NCBI GenBank assembly: GCA_936450465.1
Contig: OW388292.1
Span: forward strand, 24,396,652 to 24,460,651
Length of the DNA: 64,000 nt
Direction of reading: 5' to 3'
From: Gibbula magus
Lineage: Eukaryota; Mollusca; Gastropoda; Trochida; Trochidae
Part shown: positions 1 to 12,640 of the stretch, in pieces
How the letters are laid out: the number at the start of each line of letters is the position of its first letter
Numbering within the stretch: position 1 is the first letter of the stretch
Translations under genes and position numbers: made by a program
Notes under the pieces: model-generated
Seen by the model: only the letters and a program-made list of their open reading frames with translations
What the model was told of the DNA's origin: nothing
Databases searched by the model: none

Positions 1-2578
1 AGTACAGAAATGGCCCCTTGTGTTACAGAACAGTTAAAAGAGTATTGACAATTACAAAAAAATATATGTGGTTCAGTGTTGTCACCTGACCAGTTTCCGA
101 TCTGGAATATCGCATTTTTGCTGTTTTAACGGATGTTCTCTGGTCATATATTCGTGGACATATTTTGCAAACCATACGAATAATATTCTTTCGTAGTGCA
201 AACCTGGCCATTAATGGAGTTTTTTTCATTCAAAAGTGCCAGAAACTAATAAGCCTATTTCGAGAGAGTTCATCATAACATACACAGTACATTTATATCG
301 AACATAACCTGTAAGTGATTTAACAATACAGAACACAAACTACGAAAGCAAAAAACAACATACCGCTCTAGAAAACAACCTGAAACCATTTCCTAGGCAT
401 GAGTTCTTTACTACAGAAGTCAAGTTATACATACCATTCAAACATTTATATATTTTGGTCAAAGTTTCGTGTAAAACATCTCAATGGCATCAAAATTGTC
501 GATGAGCAAAGCAAGTTTTGGATTATTTATATATGCCGCAGTAGATTGAAACAGCCTTCCGCATTCACGAAATGTATCATTTTCCTAATGTATTCATTAA
601 GTACTGTATACAAAACTTAATAAGGAATAGAAGAAATCGGCTAAGGTGTGTTTTGTTTACTACTCCTCTCTACAAACATATCATGTCTGTACACCTCTCT
701 ACTTCCGGTGTACGATGATACACAGTGAATTGAGCAAATGTAAATACACAATGTAAACTAATGGCTATCTCCTTTTTAACAATAATTCCGACATAAGCAC
801 AGCGAAGTTTAACCACGACATGCACTTCGTTTACGATATTCATAATTTCAAACATACTGCAATAATGGTTTTGTTGATAATTTTTAGAATTTGCCATATA
901 TATTATGGCTAAAACATAATCGCCTGCCTCGAATAATCGCCTGCCTTGAATAATCGGTGTTTGAAATTAATAATCGCCGGGCGATTATTCAAGGATATAC
1001 GGTATTTTCCAAACAAGATAGAATTATATGATTCCAAAGTGGTGTGAGTCTTCAAATTATAGATTAATTTTAAAAGAGTCATCTTAGCTACAAAATCGTA
1101 TTTTTGAAATTTGGATTTCACAGTCTGAATTAAAATGTTATCGTAAAAGTTCAATATCAATTTCTTTCTTTAAAAAGTCTTGCGAAATAAAGTTCTATAG
1201 TATCCATCTAGTCTAGTTTAACACATTTCGTCTACTTCACATTCAATGGCGGTTCCAGAAATGTCCAAAGGCAGTTGGGGCTGCAGATTGGGGAGGATTC
1301 ACAAATTGTACATGGTGGTGACGTCATCCTTGGGGTCAAAGTTACATGCTATTTTTTTCAAAGGGGGTCCCTCCCACCTTTATTGGCCTGTATCTAGTAT
1401 TTACAGTGCATTCCTACTTCATCATCACATATTCATTCTTAACAAGTAGTAGGCCTATTGTTAAATAAACCCAAGTGGGCCAAACGGTAAGTTAGTTGTC
1501 AGCTTTGACTTGTGATCTGACATTTGATCTGTTCATGAGTGTTTTGTGTGTCATATGTTCTGATGATGATTTGGATCACGTGACCATTGAATTGGAGGTA
1601 ACCGGTGACCTTTGGGATCACCGCCCCTGACCCGGACCCCTGTTGGTTGTAAAGAGAATTGCATGATTAAATACATAATTACGTAAGTCACGCCATGTAT
1701 GTTTTGATCGTGACTCACTGTCAAGTGGTCGTCCTTATCAAGGGACGCAACTTTTGCAGACATGTTTTTGTTTCGTTCTGGAAATAGGTGGTTTCAATCG
1801 GCCTATGCTTGTACACACACGAAGTGTTAATGGCCTCTATTGTGTTGTTGTTTTGTACATTGATTTGGGGTAAAAACATATTTCAAACTGTTTTTAATGA
1901 TAGATAAAAGCCTTCAGATGACTTACTACGCTGTTATTATTAGAAGAAACGTCACTTTAAAGAGCAGTTTCAACAATTAAATCGGTGTCTTTTTAAAGTG
2001 CCACGATTTACAATACGATTAGACTCTTTCTAAGTTTTAGTTTTAGTGAGGTGTCGTTTCGTTCTCTAGACGCGCGGGATTCTTTCAATCTTTGCATTGC
2101 CTCCCTTGGAAGGGAACCCATGTTTTAAAAATCACAAACCCCCGATATTTGTCAGAGATGGACATGATTTAACTGGTATTGCTTGGAAAACGGTTTACTT
2201 TTATCAGGCTGTAAACATGTGTCTATTAGATCAAAGATTATTTCGACGAGTCGTAAATGTTTTATTAAATCGTATATCTGTATATATATTAGATATATAA
2301 CACCACATTGTGAGTTGGGTAAGATAGGCCTACCATAATAAAATGGAGATTCGTGCTGTGACCATGAAAGTGCTTCCAAAAGAAAAATCTATCTCATAAG
2401 GAAATTCAAGAAAGACAATGTTCAGTACACTTTGGATTAGGGTGTAATAAATGAGTGAAGTAACCCCTGAAGAAGACTCTAACTATTAGTATGAACTGAA
2501 CTGTAGGCTACCAACCAACATCTCCTATCAAGACACAACGAAGGGATCAAAGAACCTGATCGTGCTTGTGTGCTGCTT
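1..2578. other. Non-coding upstream sequence, one decayed MITE
   Basis: No gene is seen on either strand; the open frames are short, AT-rich and without recognisable motifs. The only structured piece is at 905-1003: AATAATCGCC-type units in both orientations ending in AAGGATATACGGTA. That terminus is shared with the element at 33831-33971. The stretch around 1600-1640 is somewhat GC-rich but shows no clear signal. Confidence 0.5.
905..1003. repeat. Partial copy of the ACGGTA-ended MITE family
   Basis: The motif AATAATCGCC occurs repeatedly here, followed by GGGCGATTATTCAAGGATATACGGTA-like sequence. The same terminal sequence, with one or two differences, closes the element at 33831-33971. 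This copy seems to keep one terminus and part of the interior. Confidence 0.55.
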
Positions 2579-3586
2579 GGGCTGAAACGGGTAGTAATTT
2601 TAAGTACTCGAGTACTCGTCACGTAGTACTCGTTTTGATGACTGCGCAGCAGTCCTAACGTTCGAGTTTACTAGGGGGGTCCGGGGTCATGCCCCCCTCC
2701 CCCCGGAAATTTTTTAAAATTAGAAGCTCTGAGACGCGTTTCCCAGTGTTTTGAACAATAATTCGTTTTAGTTACAAATTTTAAGATATTGAGGTGAGTT
2801 CTTCTTTAAATAATGATTTCATCTGAGAAACTAGGTACTAAGGTCGACTTGTGCGTAAATTTACTGAATTATAATATTTTAATCCCATTGGATAATAAAT
2901 TACGCCTATGACATTTTATAAGTACATGTATAGATGACGTACACAAGAATAAGAATCAGTGTAGAATATACTAAGATACTAGTTACACGAGATATAATTA
3001 ATGATGATAGACATTTGAAATTAAAAATCCGTCGTCACAAGAGAGGAACAACAAAATACATACTTTCTTTTTTGGGAATGTAAACGAATCGTTTTAAATG
3101 ATCTTAAGTTGTTTACAAAAATATTTTTAATTTACGAATTTTACTGTAAGATGTAAATGGATTAATCCGTAGTTGTAATTGTTTGCCTACGTATGTGCAA
3201 TGAATGTCGCATGTGTTCTCGTCAAATGTCTGATAACACTGTTTAAAGAACAATTAATGATTAATAGTTACCATTACACATATAATACTTTCAGAATAAC
3301 TTGGATACAACTCCACTTCAAAAGTAACCATATTTCATTCAGTTATAATTATGTATTAAAGATGGAGGTAAGGCGATGTAGCACGCATAACGAACAGTCT
3401 ATTTGGCTTGTCCTCAGGTTTAAATACGACCAAACATTCGAAAAGCAGTGCTCTATCCTGCTCAGGTCAAGACAACTACACTCGAAGGGGAGATAACTCT
3501 TCTTGGACGAGTACTCGAGTAACGGATTACTACTCGATCCTATCCGTCTCGTACTCGAGTACCCGGTTACCCGTTTCAGATCTTGC
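2579..3586. mobile_element. Non-autonomous DNA transposon, hAT-like (tentative)
   Basis: CTGAAACGGGTA at 2582-2593 is mirrored by ACCCGTTTCAG at 3569-3579. Both ends carry palindromic ACTCGAGT clusters (2607-2625, 3508-3565). A GGGGTCCGGGGTCATGCCCCC-like hairpin sits at 2675-2697. Such termini and hairpins are seen in dispersed hAT-type elements of marine invertebrates. TGCTGCTT occurs just outside both ends (2571-2578, 3587-3594) and could be an 8-bp target duplication. However, the inverted repeats do not sit flush against it on the right, and the word is low in complexity. No transposase frame is present. Confidence 0.45.
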
Positions 3587-3595
3587 TGCTGCTTC

Positions 3596-4799
3596 AAAAC
3601 AAATATAGAATACAGAAAGTGACTACACAAAATTAAGATTTCTTCTGTGATTATACTGGCAATTCACATAAGTGGCTGGAGAAGTACATGCAGCATTTGA
3701 AACGAATCGGAGGATCAGGTTTTCTTCAATCAGTTGAACAAATTTAAATCTCTGAAAAAATGCAAATTACAGAAATTTAAAAAAGAGAAGATTAAAATGA
3801 AATAATGAAATCAATATTGCACCGCGCCTTTCCTAATCACGTAGATTGAAAATAATGGGATGAACAGAATGTAAGTAGACCTATAGCTGACAGTTTTACT
3901 CTGAGACTGCGCAGTTCGATGGTGCCTGTAGGATATGCAATCGACACCTTATTGTTATGGACAACAGATGAAGATTGTCGTTTGGGAGTGTGAATTGGCA
4001 ATTAGTTGTCACCGGTGCACCAAATAGTTGTCATGCTACCAAATGTTGATATCTTACGTTGACAAATGAACAACCCAGATCCTAATTTCATAAACAAAGT
4101 CCTCTTAGTGCTAAGTGCACTAGATCTTATACGTTTTTTAAATGCCAATTTCGCTGTTTACGCCACAAGTTGAACATTCAACAATAGCGATATAATGTTG
4201 ATATACCTATAAGAAATGCATTTGTGACGAATGTAATTTAAATGTTGTGAATTTCATGTGTACTCGTATGTCCATGTCTATTCTGTACATACAAAACTGT
4301 ATATACCTCGTTATAACATACTTTTCCATCAGAATTGAAATACAAACAACTTTTAGCAACAACGAATGTACATATATTGAAACCTGTTGCAATCTTTCTT
4401 AAACGCAACCTGCCTGTATGAAATGTAATACTATAATTGTACATACATCTATCCATCCGCAAAATGTTTTTGAAATAATTGTACTCTTGGCAATGAGGCT
4501 GAATACTGAATATACTTAACTACTACTACTGCTAGTTATAACTGTCTCCACATTAATCTTAGGGGGCTCTGTGCAAGAGTTTATCAACAACCAAGACCGA
4601 AGAGAAACTTGTCAACAAGACATTCAGTGACAGAATTTTGTGACAGAGTTGTAAGACAGACTCGTTTCTGAACAAATATGCTTCAATTCATCAAACAAAA
4701 CTATATAACCAATCAAAACAAAGATTGAATGTTAATTGTTTTAATTCAAATGTTTAAGCTACAATGAAACAATAAAGAAAAATAAACAAGCAGACAGAG
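3596..4799. other. Non-coding, no feature recognised
   Basis: This is AT-rich sequence without a supportable gene on either strand. The overlapping minus-strand frames at 4207-4462 have no recognisable content. I see no repeats that recur elsewhere in the window. Confidence 0.4.
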
Positions 4800-5063
4800 T
4801 CGGCCATATCCCCCGCCATGTAGGAATTTTTAATATATTTATGCATTTTGAATATATAATGCATATACTTTCTTTAAAATTGTTATAACTCATAAGTGAT
4901 CAAATTTCTATATAGCAAAATGCACATCTAGACTACTTGGTTGATACCTGTACAAAGTTTCAGCAAAATATATAATTGAATATTTTTACAGTTTGAGGCC
5001 GGAATATAGTTCTCCCTCTTCTTGGTTCTAAGTCCAGACTGTTTGCATTCATAAAAAAAAAAA

Positions 5064-5181
<118 letters not shown>

Positions 5182-5465
5182 TCAAATTTCTATATAGCAA
5201 AAGGCACCTCTAGACTACTTGGTTGATACCTGTATAAAGTTTCAGCAAAATATATTGAATAGTTTTGAAGTTTGAGGTCGGAATATAGTTTTCCCTCTTC
5301 TTGGTTCTAAGTCCAGACTGTTTGCATTCGTAAAAAAAAAATATATTCTCAAATTTCTATATAGCAAAAGGCACATCTAGACTACTTGGTTGATACCTGT
5401 ACAAAGTTTCAGCAACATATATTGAATAGTTTTGAAGTTTGAGGCCGGAATGGAAAAGCCCGGAC

Positions 5466-5469
<4 letters not shown>

Positions 5470-5497
<28 letters not shown>

Positions 5498-5511
5498 GGA
5501 CGGACGGAGCT
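5470..5511. repeat. (CAGA)n / (CGGA)n microsatellite
   Basis: Short tetranucleotide tract inside the 3' part of the dispersed repeat. The same GTCCGTCTGTCTG type of tract is found on the other strand in the repeats at 39853, 46497 and 49248. Confidence 0.85.
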
Positions 5512-5551
5512 CATTTCTATATCCCCCGCCAACTTCGTTGTGGCGGGGGAT

Positions 5552-6399
5552 AAGGTGTCGTATTTATTCACAACAGAAATGATATAGCTACATCAAGATA
5601 ATAACACAAAACACTAAATCGATTACAAGGTATAGATAGTATATGTTGTGTTCTAATCAACGAATTAATCTCATCGGTTATATGCCAGAGCTAATGAGTA
5701 AAAAATATTGTAAAGGAGCCTTTTACAGTCTAGACAAGTTTGGCATATCGACAGATGGCCTATACAGTTCTCAGTTTCGGGACACATTTCAATTTTGTCT
5801 AATAATGAATCTTAAAAGTCAAATTTCAGTCACTACACTTTTTGCATGGCTGTTATGTACACGTCTCCACAGTCGACATGTACTCTATCCTTGTCCCCAA
5901 ATCAGTGTCGTGTCTCGCCAATACTTCGCTCCGCTCTTGATAATCGAATGACATTTATCGATCGATCAAATCAATCACCCCTTTATAAACTACCGTCATC
6001 AATGTCACTGTTCTGCCAACTGTGACGTCATTCACACCAAATATGGAACCATCCGGATATCACCCTTCGTATGTTGTAACTTAAATACCTCTGATTATGG
6101 CCCAAATTATCATTTTTGTTTTCTTCGCCATAACCGGTTTATAATTTCGTTCTGTTGGGGTTGTAAATGTCTATTTCTGACTTTGCTGTCGTTAAAGAGT
6201 CGAGCCAGTTATTTTCTTTTTGTATTGAGCTGATTTAGTCCTGATGGTATTTACAAAACATTCCTAATCAAAAGTTAGATTTTGGGAAAAGATATTAAAA
6301 AAACTATCAAGAGATATATAGATAGATACATAAATAAATGGCTAAAATCTTTGAAATATGCCGAGACAACAACTTATTTTTGTGATTAAAAAATAAAAA
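5552..6399. other. Non-coding, no feature recognised
   Basis: A 102-codon plus-strand frame (5643-5951) lies here but shows no domain, hydrophobic pattern or splice context that would support a gene. Confidence 0.35.
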
Positions 6400-6539
6400 A
6401 TAAGAAAACAAGATCTTCTAGATAACAACTTCTTAATTTTGTAGATACACCACACTGGTGAAGGAGTGAGCGCATACTCCGAAAAGTCGTGTATCTACAC
6501 AGAATAGAAGTTGCTATCCAGTAAATCTTGTTTTCTTAT
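6400..6539. mobile_element. Foldback MITE, about 50-bp inverted arms
   Basis: The left arm (6400-6449) begins ATAAGAAAACAAGAT. The right arm (6490-6539) ends ATCTTGTTTTCTTAT. The arms match over about 50 bp with a handful of differences around a 40-bp centre. No flanking duplication is certain in the A-rich surroundings. Confidence 0.75.
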
Positions 6540-6756
6540 GAATTTTACTTCTTAATTCCCCTAAAAAAATCATCTTAAAAATGTCTGGGTACAAACATAA
6601 TTTCGTCGGATAGTTCCGGGTTTCTGAAAATCAAAATGAAACGAATTAAAATAATCATAATTAAATTCAAGTGTCGCTTGGAAAAATACGATACGACGGT
6701 GCTATATCTATAGTCATAATGAGAGTCACGCCAGTTACTTGTCATAGGAGGGAACA

Positions 6757-6974
6757 GCCTGGCCAGCCCTCGTATCGCCTACACCCCATTTCGCCTATCA
6801 AAACAAACTTATGGATGAGTGCCATCAAACTTGTACCCTGATGCTAATTAAGTTACAATGGACTTACCATGCTGCACAGTATAGTAGGAGTGAGGAAGTA
6901 ACCATTGTAACTTGTGTAGGCGATATGAAGTGTTTTCCAGGTGTAGGCGATACGAGGGCGAAGCCGCACAGGCT
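6757..6974. mobile_element. Foldback element with CGTATCGCCTACACC arms
   Basis: GCCCTCGTATCGCCTACACC (6766-6785) is mirrored by GGTGTAGGCGATACGAGGGC (6940-6959), with weaker extension outward (GCCTGG / CAGGC). A further internal GTGTAGGCGATATGAAG copy is at about 6913-6929. The short frame inside is not a credible gene. Confidence 0.65.
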
Positions 6975-7298
6975 GTATCCGGTTAGGCGGGTTTCTATTT
7001 TCAACCAAAACAGTGAATAAGTATTTTATCTGTCTTATAAACTGACACAGTACAATACTTCATGAAAATAACAAGTTAAAGAGGTGGACTTGTTGGACTA
7101 ATTAGCGTTACCCTTAGGTTTTGAGCGGAAGACATAGGAGTGTTTTCTCCAATTTTTAAACCGTCCAAATTTACATTTCATAATTATTGATTCCAAAACC
7201 ATGCGTTTTAAAGAGTAATGTCTCCCTCACACACGTTATATTGAGGTGGGAAGATATTACTATAATTAGAGTAATTCAAGCAAGCTCCTTCAGATCAT

Positions 7299-7352
7299 CT
7301 CTGCCAGCTTAGAGGTAGAGCGCCCGTGTTTCAAGTTCAAATCCCGTCATCT
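7299..7352 (+). repeat. tRNA-like SINE head fragment
   Basis: TTAGAGGTAGAGCGCCC resembles a Pol III A box and GTTCAAATCCCGTC a B box, at tRNA-like spacing. No full cloverleaf or acceptor pairing is seen, so this is more likely a decayed tRNA-derived SINE head than a tRNA gene. Confidence 0.4.
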
Positions 7353-7698
7353 GTATATGAAAATTAAAACTTCATACTTTTCGATATAATAATTGTTGAC
7401 AATAGAGTTGTAAACAAAACGTGTTCTGTGTTCAAACAATTCTAAGTCTCTTTGAAGAACATAGTTTAATAATAAAACCTCCTACCAGGTATTACTTTAG
7501 AATGTAAAACTTCATACCGGGTTATTCCAAAAAAGAGGACCCTTGTACAACAATAGAGTGACGTCATTAGATGTTTATAAAAGTATGTCCTCCACTGTCA
7601 AGACCTTCAGCATTAACTAATACTTTAAGCCGCAATGGCTTTTGAAATTTGGATTTTAAAAAGCTACCTTTTTATGACTCATATTTGAATTTCTGTGT

Positions 7699-7758
7699 AG
7701 TGAGTGAGGTAGTTATTGTTTAACGCCGCTTCGGCAGTATTGCAGCCATTAGCGGCGA
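7699..7758 (+). repeat. Short dispersed element, GTTTAACGCCGCTTCGGCAG type
   Basis: A GAGTGAGG start, then TTATTGTTTAACGCCGCTTC and GCAGCCATTAGCGGCGA. The same sequence recurs almost unchanged at 16375-16440. GCCGC and GCGGC can pair. The style is well known from gastropod genomes and helps place the organism. Confidence 0.7.
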
Positions 7759-7803
7759 CAAATTTCTGTGTAAGAAATGTTACTAGTCCCGCTCACCGCA
7801 TTC

Positions 7804-7850
7804 TCTTCCCACAGAGGTTATTCCCTTTATCGGAAATCTGTGGGAAGAGC
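7804..7850. repeat. Perfect 13-bp inverted repeat (hairpin)
   Basis: CTCTTCCCACAGA (7804-7816) and TCTGTGGGAAGAG (7838-7850) are exact reverse complements around a 21-bp centre. A weaker outer match (CGCTCACCG / GCGCTCACCG in mirror) suggests the core of a larger foldback element. Confidence 0.65.
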
Positions 7851-8329
7851 TCGAGATTGCGCTCACCGATTATGTTTCAATTCATGAATCAATGATATTT
7901 TGTCTAAATCAACTGTAAATTTCGAATAAAGTTTAATAACAGCAAAGTTTAAATCCATAGAATGTCCTTAATCTAACCAATTTATGAATTGCTCTCAGAG
8001 AGAGAATATGTGTTTTATTTAATAAGTAAATGAAAAATCATATCCTTTTGTCACCAGAATAGGTAAAACTTTTACCCGAGTTGATCAAGTCTCGCACCTG
8101 CGAAGATAAGCAAGGTGACAGGAGATATCTTATTTTTGATTTAAAACAGGTAAAGTAGTACAGCCATAGAAGAGCGACATATATACAATACTGTCTTATC
8201 GCCCCTCGAATATACTTATATGTATTCTCGGATCGTTATCGGTAGTATTTAATACCTGAAGATCACCAATGACGTAGGTTACGATTTTTACAATAGGCTG
8301 ACAAGGTTTCCTTGGAACAACGATATACC

Positions 8330-8558
8330 CAACTTCCCAATGCAAGGCATAACTCTTGCCAGTCTCCATTACTGGCTGATTTAGGCCTTGCAGTAGGCCT
8401 ATTTCCTTTAAAAATCTGTGTTAAGAAATCCAGGCCCGCTATGAATTTCTGGTGCAGCGATTCACTATCTTGACACAACAAAGCGAGGGAAATACCGCAA
8501 GGGTTAAATCAGCCAGTAATGCAAACTGGCAAGAGTTATGCCTTGCGTTTGGAAGTTG
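8330..8558. mobile_element. Foldback MITE, about 65-bp inverted arms
   Basis: The left arm (8330-8396) contains GCAAGGCATAACTCTTGCCA and TTACTGGCTGATTTA. The right arm (8497-8558) carries the mirror TGGCAAGAGTTATGCCTTGC and TAAATCAGCCAGTAA. The arms differ at several sites, so insertion is not recent. The minus-strand frame here is a by-product. Confidence 0.75.
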
Positions 8559-8559
8559 C

Positions 8560-11500
8560 GATATACCCATGCAGTGACATAATTTTGCACTCTTTCGCAG
8601 TAAACACTGTCAGTAAAGAAGGAAATGTAATCAGAAAATAAGCAGTATGGTATGATAAAAGAATCACCATGCGGTTCTGTAGCGAATATTATTTTTATTT
8701 TATTTTTATATTTAGATATTTACTATTTAAAAAAACCCGGTGTTCATTTGTTCAAGAGAAGATTAATACATTGAATAGTAACTATAGGTAGCTGTAATGT
8801 GAATGATGTAGTTTTAGTAAAATGAACAGATGGCACTTAGGTAACTGACGTTCAGTAAAATAATTAAACTTTGGCAGCTTCAGTAAAGTTCTTAATTATG
8901 TTATGATATTTTATATATAAAGGGGAAGCTAGCTAATACTCATTGGTAGATTGAAGCTTTTACAATTTATAACTTATGTTTCAAACATATCAACGGACTT
9001 TTTGAGACCACGTCCACTTTGGCGAATGTTCTTTAATTTCTAGATTTTGCCTGACCACTGCAATCTTATCGTTACGTAACATGTTGTTTCCGCAAATGAA
9101 CTTTGTCTCGTACATCTAGTCTATGTGGTTTTAAGACAATATGAAGTTTAATCTACGCTGACGTCTCCTTTGCATGTCAGTGTATCCTAAAATATAAACG
9201 ACGTCCCGCTAATAATATAATGTGTTTTAAAATAGTGATGGATTTGGTATATTACGAGCGAAAGCGAATTATAGATACCAATGTCATTCTAGGATTTAAT
9301 TAAAAAGGGTATTGCACGTGACCGCGTTTATTACTTTATTTATTACTCCAGAAATTAAACAATGCTAAATGTTACATTTACCTGTAAAGTAAGACACAGA
9401 CCAGCAGCGTCGCTAACATTGTAACGTCAAATCATATGACGTCACGTCAAATTAAATCTGTACCATTCAATGATACTATACAGTGTGATATACCATTGTG
9501 AATTTATAAAACCCTGATATCTTCAAGAAGATAACGAGTAATAAAATGATTTAGTCAAACTAAATCAAAATGATAAATTAACAAGAGAAGCTGCCTGAAT
9601 AATATCACATACGAACCAATAACTTTTCACCCTGGATTTGAGAGAAAGACCATCACATGTTCGGTGGTGATCGACTGTGTTCTTGTAACCAGGGACTTTC
9701 CAAATAGAGTGTAGCTGTTGTAACATTGTTTTATTTGAGATACATTGCAGTGTTACATTGTTTACTGTCTAAATGGCATACATTTCTAAACTGGCCTTGT
9801 GCAAGCGCACCTGTACGCTAATGTTGAAACAGACTATAGGCCGCCATTTTCTTTTACCTGTAGTAGCTCCCCCTAGCGGTATCTATCGTGTAGCGGCGGA
9901 CGCCAGACTGACATCAACTTCCCGTAAGTCACAGGAGCTTGCTAGGATATCTCAGCGATACTTACACCACGATGTGAGCAACTTACGGGAATATTTACAA
10001 ATTTCGGTAAGAACTCTACCTGTATTATCTAATGACATAATGTTGTTTGTCAACAAGCCAGGTGCCCGTTATTAATTAGCGGACCAGGTATGAAGTGCTG
10101 TTTGACAGGTGCGTGTTGTATATTGCACAGGAGAACCTTACAACTCCACTACTGCTCATTTTCTGCTTTCTTAACACACTCTTTTTACTCCGCTGAAATT
10201 GGCATCGCGTCTAGCTTGTAATGTAATGATTGTCAGAAATTGTTGCCGTACAGAAATAGTTTTCTATTTTTTAATTTCAAGAGTTTGGAATCATGGAGCT
10301 AGTGTAGTGTGTTTATATCGAATGACGTATGCTCAGAAATCGTGAACTTGAAATGACTTGCTTGAAAAAAGTGTTGTCATTTCACTAGTCCATGTATGTA
10401 TGTATATACATGTACTGTATAGTACTTTGAAATTGATTTTCTTATAATATAGTTACTGTATGACATTTTAATACATTTTTCTATATTGTGTAACACTCTG
10501 TAAAAATGTAATATTAATGTTATATTGGATTGTTTTTTCTATGAGTATTATGAAAAACATTGTTGTGAGATGTTGTACAAATTTCATAAAAAGATGGTCA
10601 TTGTTATCAAAAGCTTCGACTTGTGTTTAATTGAGATACTAAAAGCAAAATATGTTTAATTTTGTTATTGTTCTATTTATTTGATGGGTAAACAAAATAA
10701 CAAGTACAGTATTGCCTCAAATAAAAGCCCAGGCACTTACCATATTCAGTAGACTCCATGACCCAGCGGTTATTAGAGGGCAGAAATAAAAATATATCCT
10801 CCTTTTAAAAAAGAATATCCAATGTAAAGACATGTCACACTATCTTATTGGAGACAGGACACCTTCTTCTTGGAACAGTCACTTTGTACTTGTTTTTATT
10901 GAAAAGCTTGATGCTTATTGGAGTGTCTGAGACCCAGCGCTTATTAGAAAACATGTGGTACTTAATTTTTCAAACTGTTTTGATAACATAAACAAATCAT
11001 ATAACCTTGTTTAAATCAAATGACATACCCAACAATTATAATGGATGTAAATTCATAGATTTAAGGTAGAAAGATATAGTTGTATACAATGAATAAGCAA
11101 AGATAAAGTCCTTAATTATATACATGTTTTACTTATCTATAGGTAAAGTGAAAGAGACATGGAATCTTGATAAGCACATCCTAGACTTGTCTTGTTTATT
11201 CTGAGACAGGCCCGTCATCAAATTTGTTTTATCTTATGGAATATGTTGACAAAGTCGGGAAAATGTTTATAATGTATATACTTTAAAATTACAGCCCTGA
11301 TATATCATTTCTTTAATCTTTGTTTGTTTTATGTCATGCTCAAGTACAAAACACTAAAACACATATTTTTTATTTAAGTAATGACAATGCATGTGAAACA
11401 TGTTTGATTTGTTACTCATGTTTTCAAAGTCAGAAAACATTTGCATGAAGTTTCATTTACATTGTCATTGAATCAAAAATTGTTTGCTGGTGCTGTGTCA

Positions 11501-12062
11501 AGTAAAGGCCATAGGCGGTACAACTTTTGTTAATCGTCTCCACTATTATGGAAGTGGGGATGTACAACAGGAAAAATATTTTGACATATTTGAAATGTTT
11601 AGCAGATCCAAACAATGTATAATTTTTCTTAACGTGGTGGCCTTTGATAAACTTTTTCATGTACACTTAAATAGTTTGGTTGGCAATATTTTTAGAAATA
11701 AACAAGCTTTTTACAGTTACGTGATTGAAAAATTTGGGGCATTTGGCACATATTATAAAAACAAATCTTTATTCTGAGAATATGTTTTTGGTTCAGAAGG
11801 ATAAAAGACAAACGGACTAGAAAATCTAATTTTAACACCAAAATTGTTAAATTTTAAATCCGTGTAATCTAAACTAAATATTGAAATTTAAGAATTTATA
11901 TCAACTTACTTGATTTTAGATCTCTCCCAAATTGCCCATCCTATTCCCTCAATTAAAAAAATAATAATGTATTGCTTTTCTTAATGTTATATTCTTGGTC
12001 TTGCTATTTCATATGTGTATTGAGTTTTTCATTCTTGCTGAATGAGGACCTAGACTATATTA
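8560..12062. other. Non-coding; candidate 5' exon and weak repeat remnants
   Basis: No gene can be supported. Apart from the CpG-richer stretch at 9.8-9.95 kb, a perfect TGACGTCA lies at 9437-9444. A pair of related words (GACCCAGCGGTTATTAGA at about 10760, GACCCAGCGCTTATTAGA at about 10930), next to AATAAAAGCCCAGGCAC, marks a decayed repeat. The frames at 11457-11777 look like chance. Confidence 0.4.
9700..9923 (+). promoter_or_regulatory. Possible promoter / 5' non-coding exon (weak)
   Basis: This short stretch is richer in G, C and CpG than its surroundings. It includes GGCCGCCATTTTC near 9840 and CTAGCGGTATC...GCGGCGGACGCC near 9876-9904. A consensus donor, CCC|GTAAGT, follows at 9924. 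The first GLIS coding exon at 31446 needs an upstream exon on the same strand, and this is the only stretch in 1-31 kb that combines such composition with a strong donor. No TATA box or initiator is clear. A 100-codon frame (9773-10075) crosses it but resembles nothing I know. An alternative is that it belongs to a decayed transposon, since ACTTACGGGA at 9986-9995 mirrors TCCCGTAAGT. Confidence 0.2.
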
Positions 12063-12063
12063 C

Positions 12064-12185
12064 TGCCCAACAAACTTGAGAAAAATCTAAAATGATAACT
12101 ATCCTGGTTACAGGGCCTCAATATTTATGAGGAAGCCCTGAATCAGTAGAGTTATCATTTTAGATTTTCTTAAGTTTGTTGGGCA
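12064..12185. mobile_element. Small foldback MITE, 36-bp arms
   Basis: TGCCCAACAAACTTGAG at the left is mirrored by CTTAAGTTTGTTGGGCA at the right. The arms (12064-12100, 12150-12185) are nearly identical, differing by one base and one A-run length. No coding content. Confidence 0.8.
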
Positions 12186-12251
12186 CTAAAAGCTCTTGTT
12201 TTATATACAGTCATGGAGCAAGATTATTTGTCCTAGGGTTTAACTCTTCAG

Positions 12252-12640
12252 CATCCTCGGTTACCCATGGTTTTATATATGCTCCGTTACTCTCCACTAT
12301 ATCACCCATGAGAAACTTCATCAGAGAAATCTGTACTCAAATTACCTGCCCTTGGCCGGCGTGAGCCAATCAAACTGCTACGCAGCTTGGACCTGTGAGC
12401 CAATGACATTTCATATCACTGCGTTGCAAAGCACGCGAGGTCATTTTGTTAGCCATCCGTCACTGGTTATCTCCCTTGACCATTTCCGTTTCATCCTATC
12501 AAGCATTTTCTTTGGTTACTGACTTCTTCACGCTGGCCTAAGGCGGGTAATTTGAGTACAGATTTCTCTGATGGAGTTTCCCATGGGTGATATAGTGGAG
12601 AGTAACGGAGCGTATATAAAACCCTGGGTAACCGAGGATG
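12252..12640. mobile_element. Mutator-like MITE with 113-bp TIRs and 9-bp target duplication
   Basis: The terminal inverted repeats span 12252-12364 and 12528-12640. They start CATCCTCGGTTACCC and match over the whole 113 bp with about a dozen differences. The element is flanked on both sides by a perfect ACTCTTCAG (12243-12251, 12641-12649). A 9-bp duplication with long inverted ends is the pattern of Mutator-like (MULE) elements. The 163-bp centre has no transposase. The two open frames, one on each strand, are the same arm read in mirror. Confidence 0.8.

Noticed and set aside
9773..10075. 100-codon frame as a protein-coding first exon
   Set aside because: It runs across the candidate donor at 9924 and shows no recognisable sequence. 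Kept only as a possible 5' non-coding exon region.
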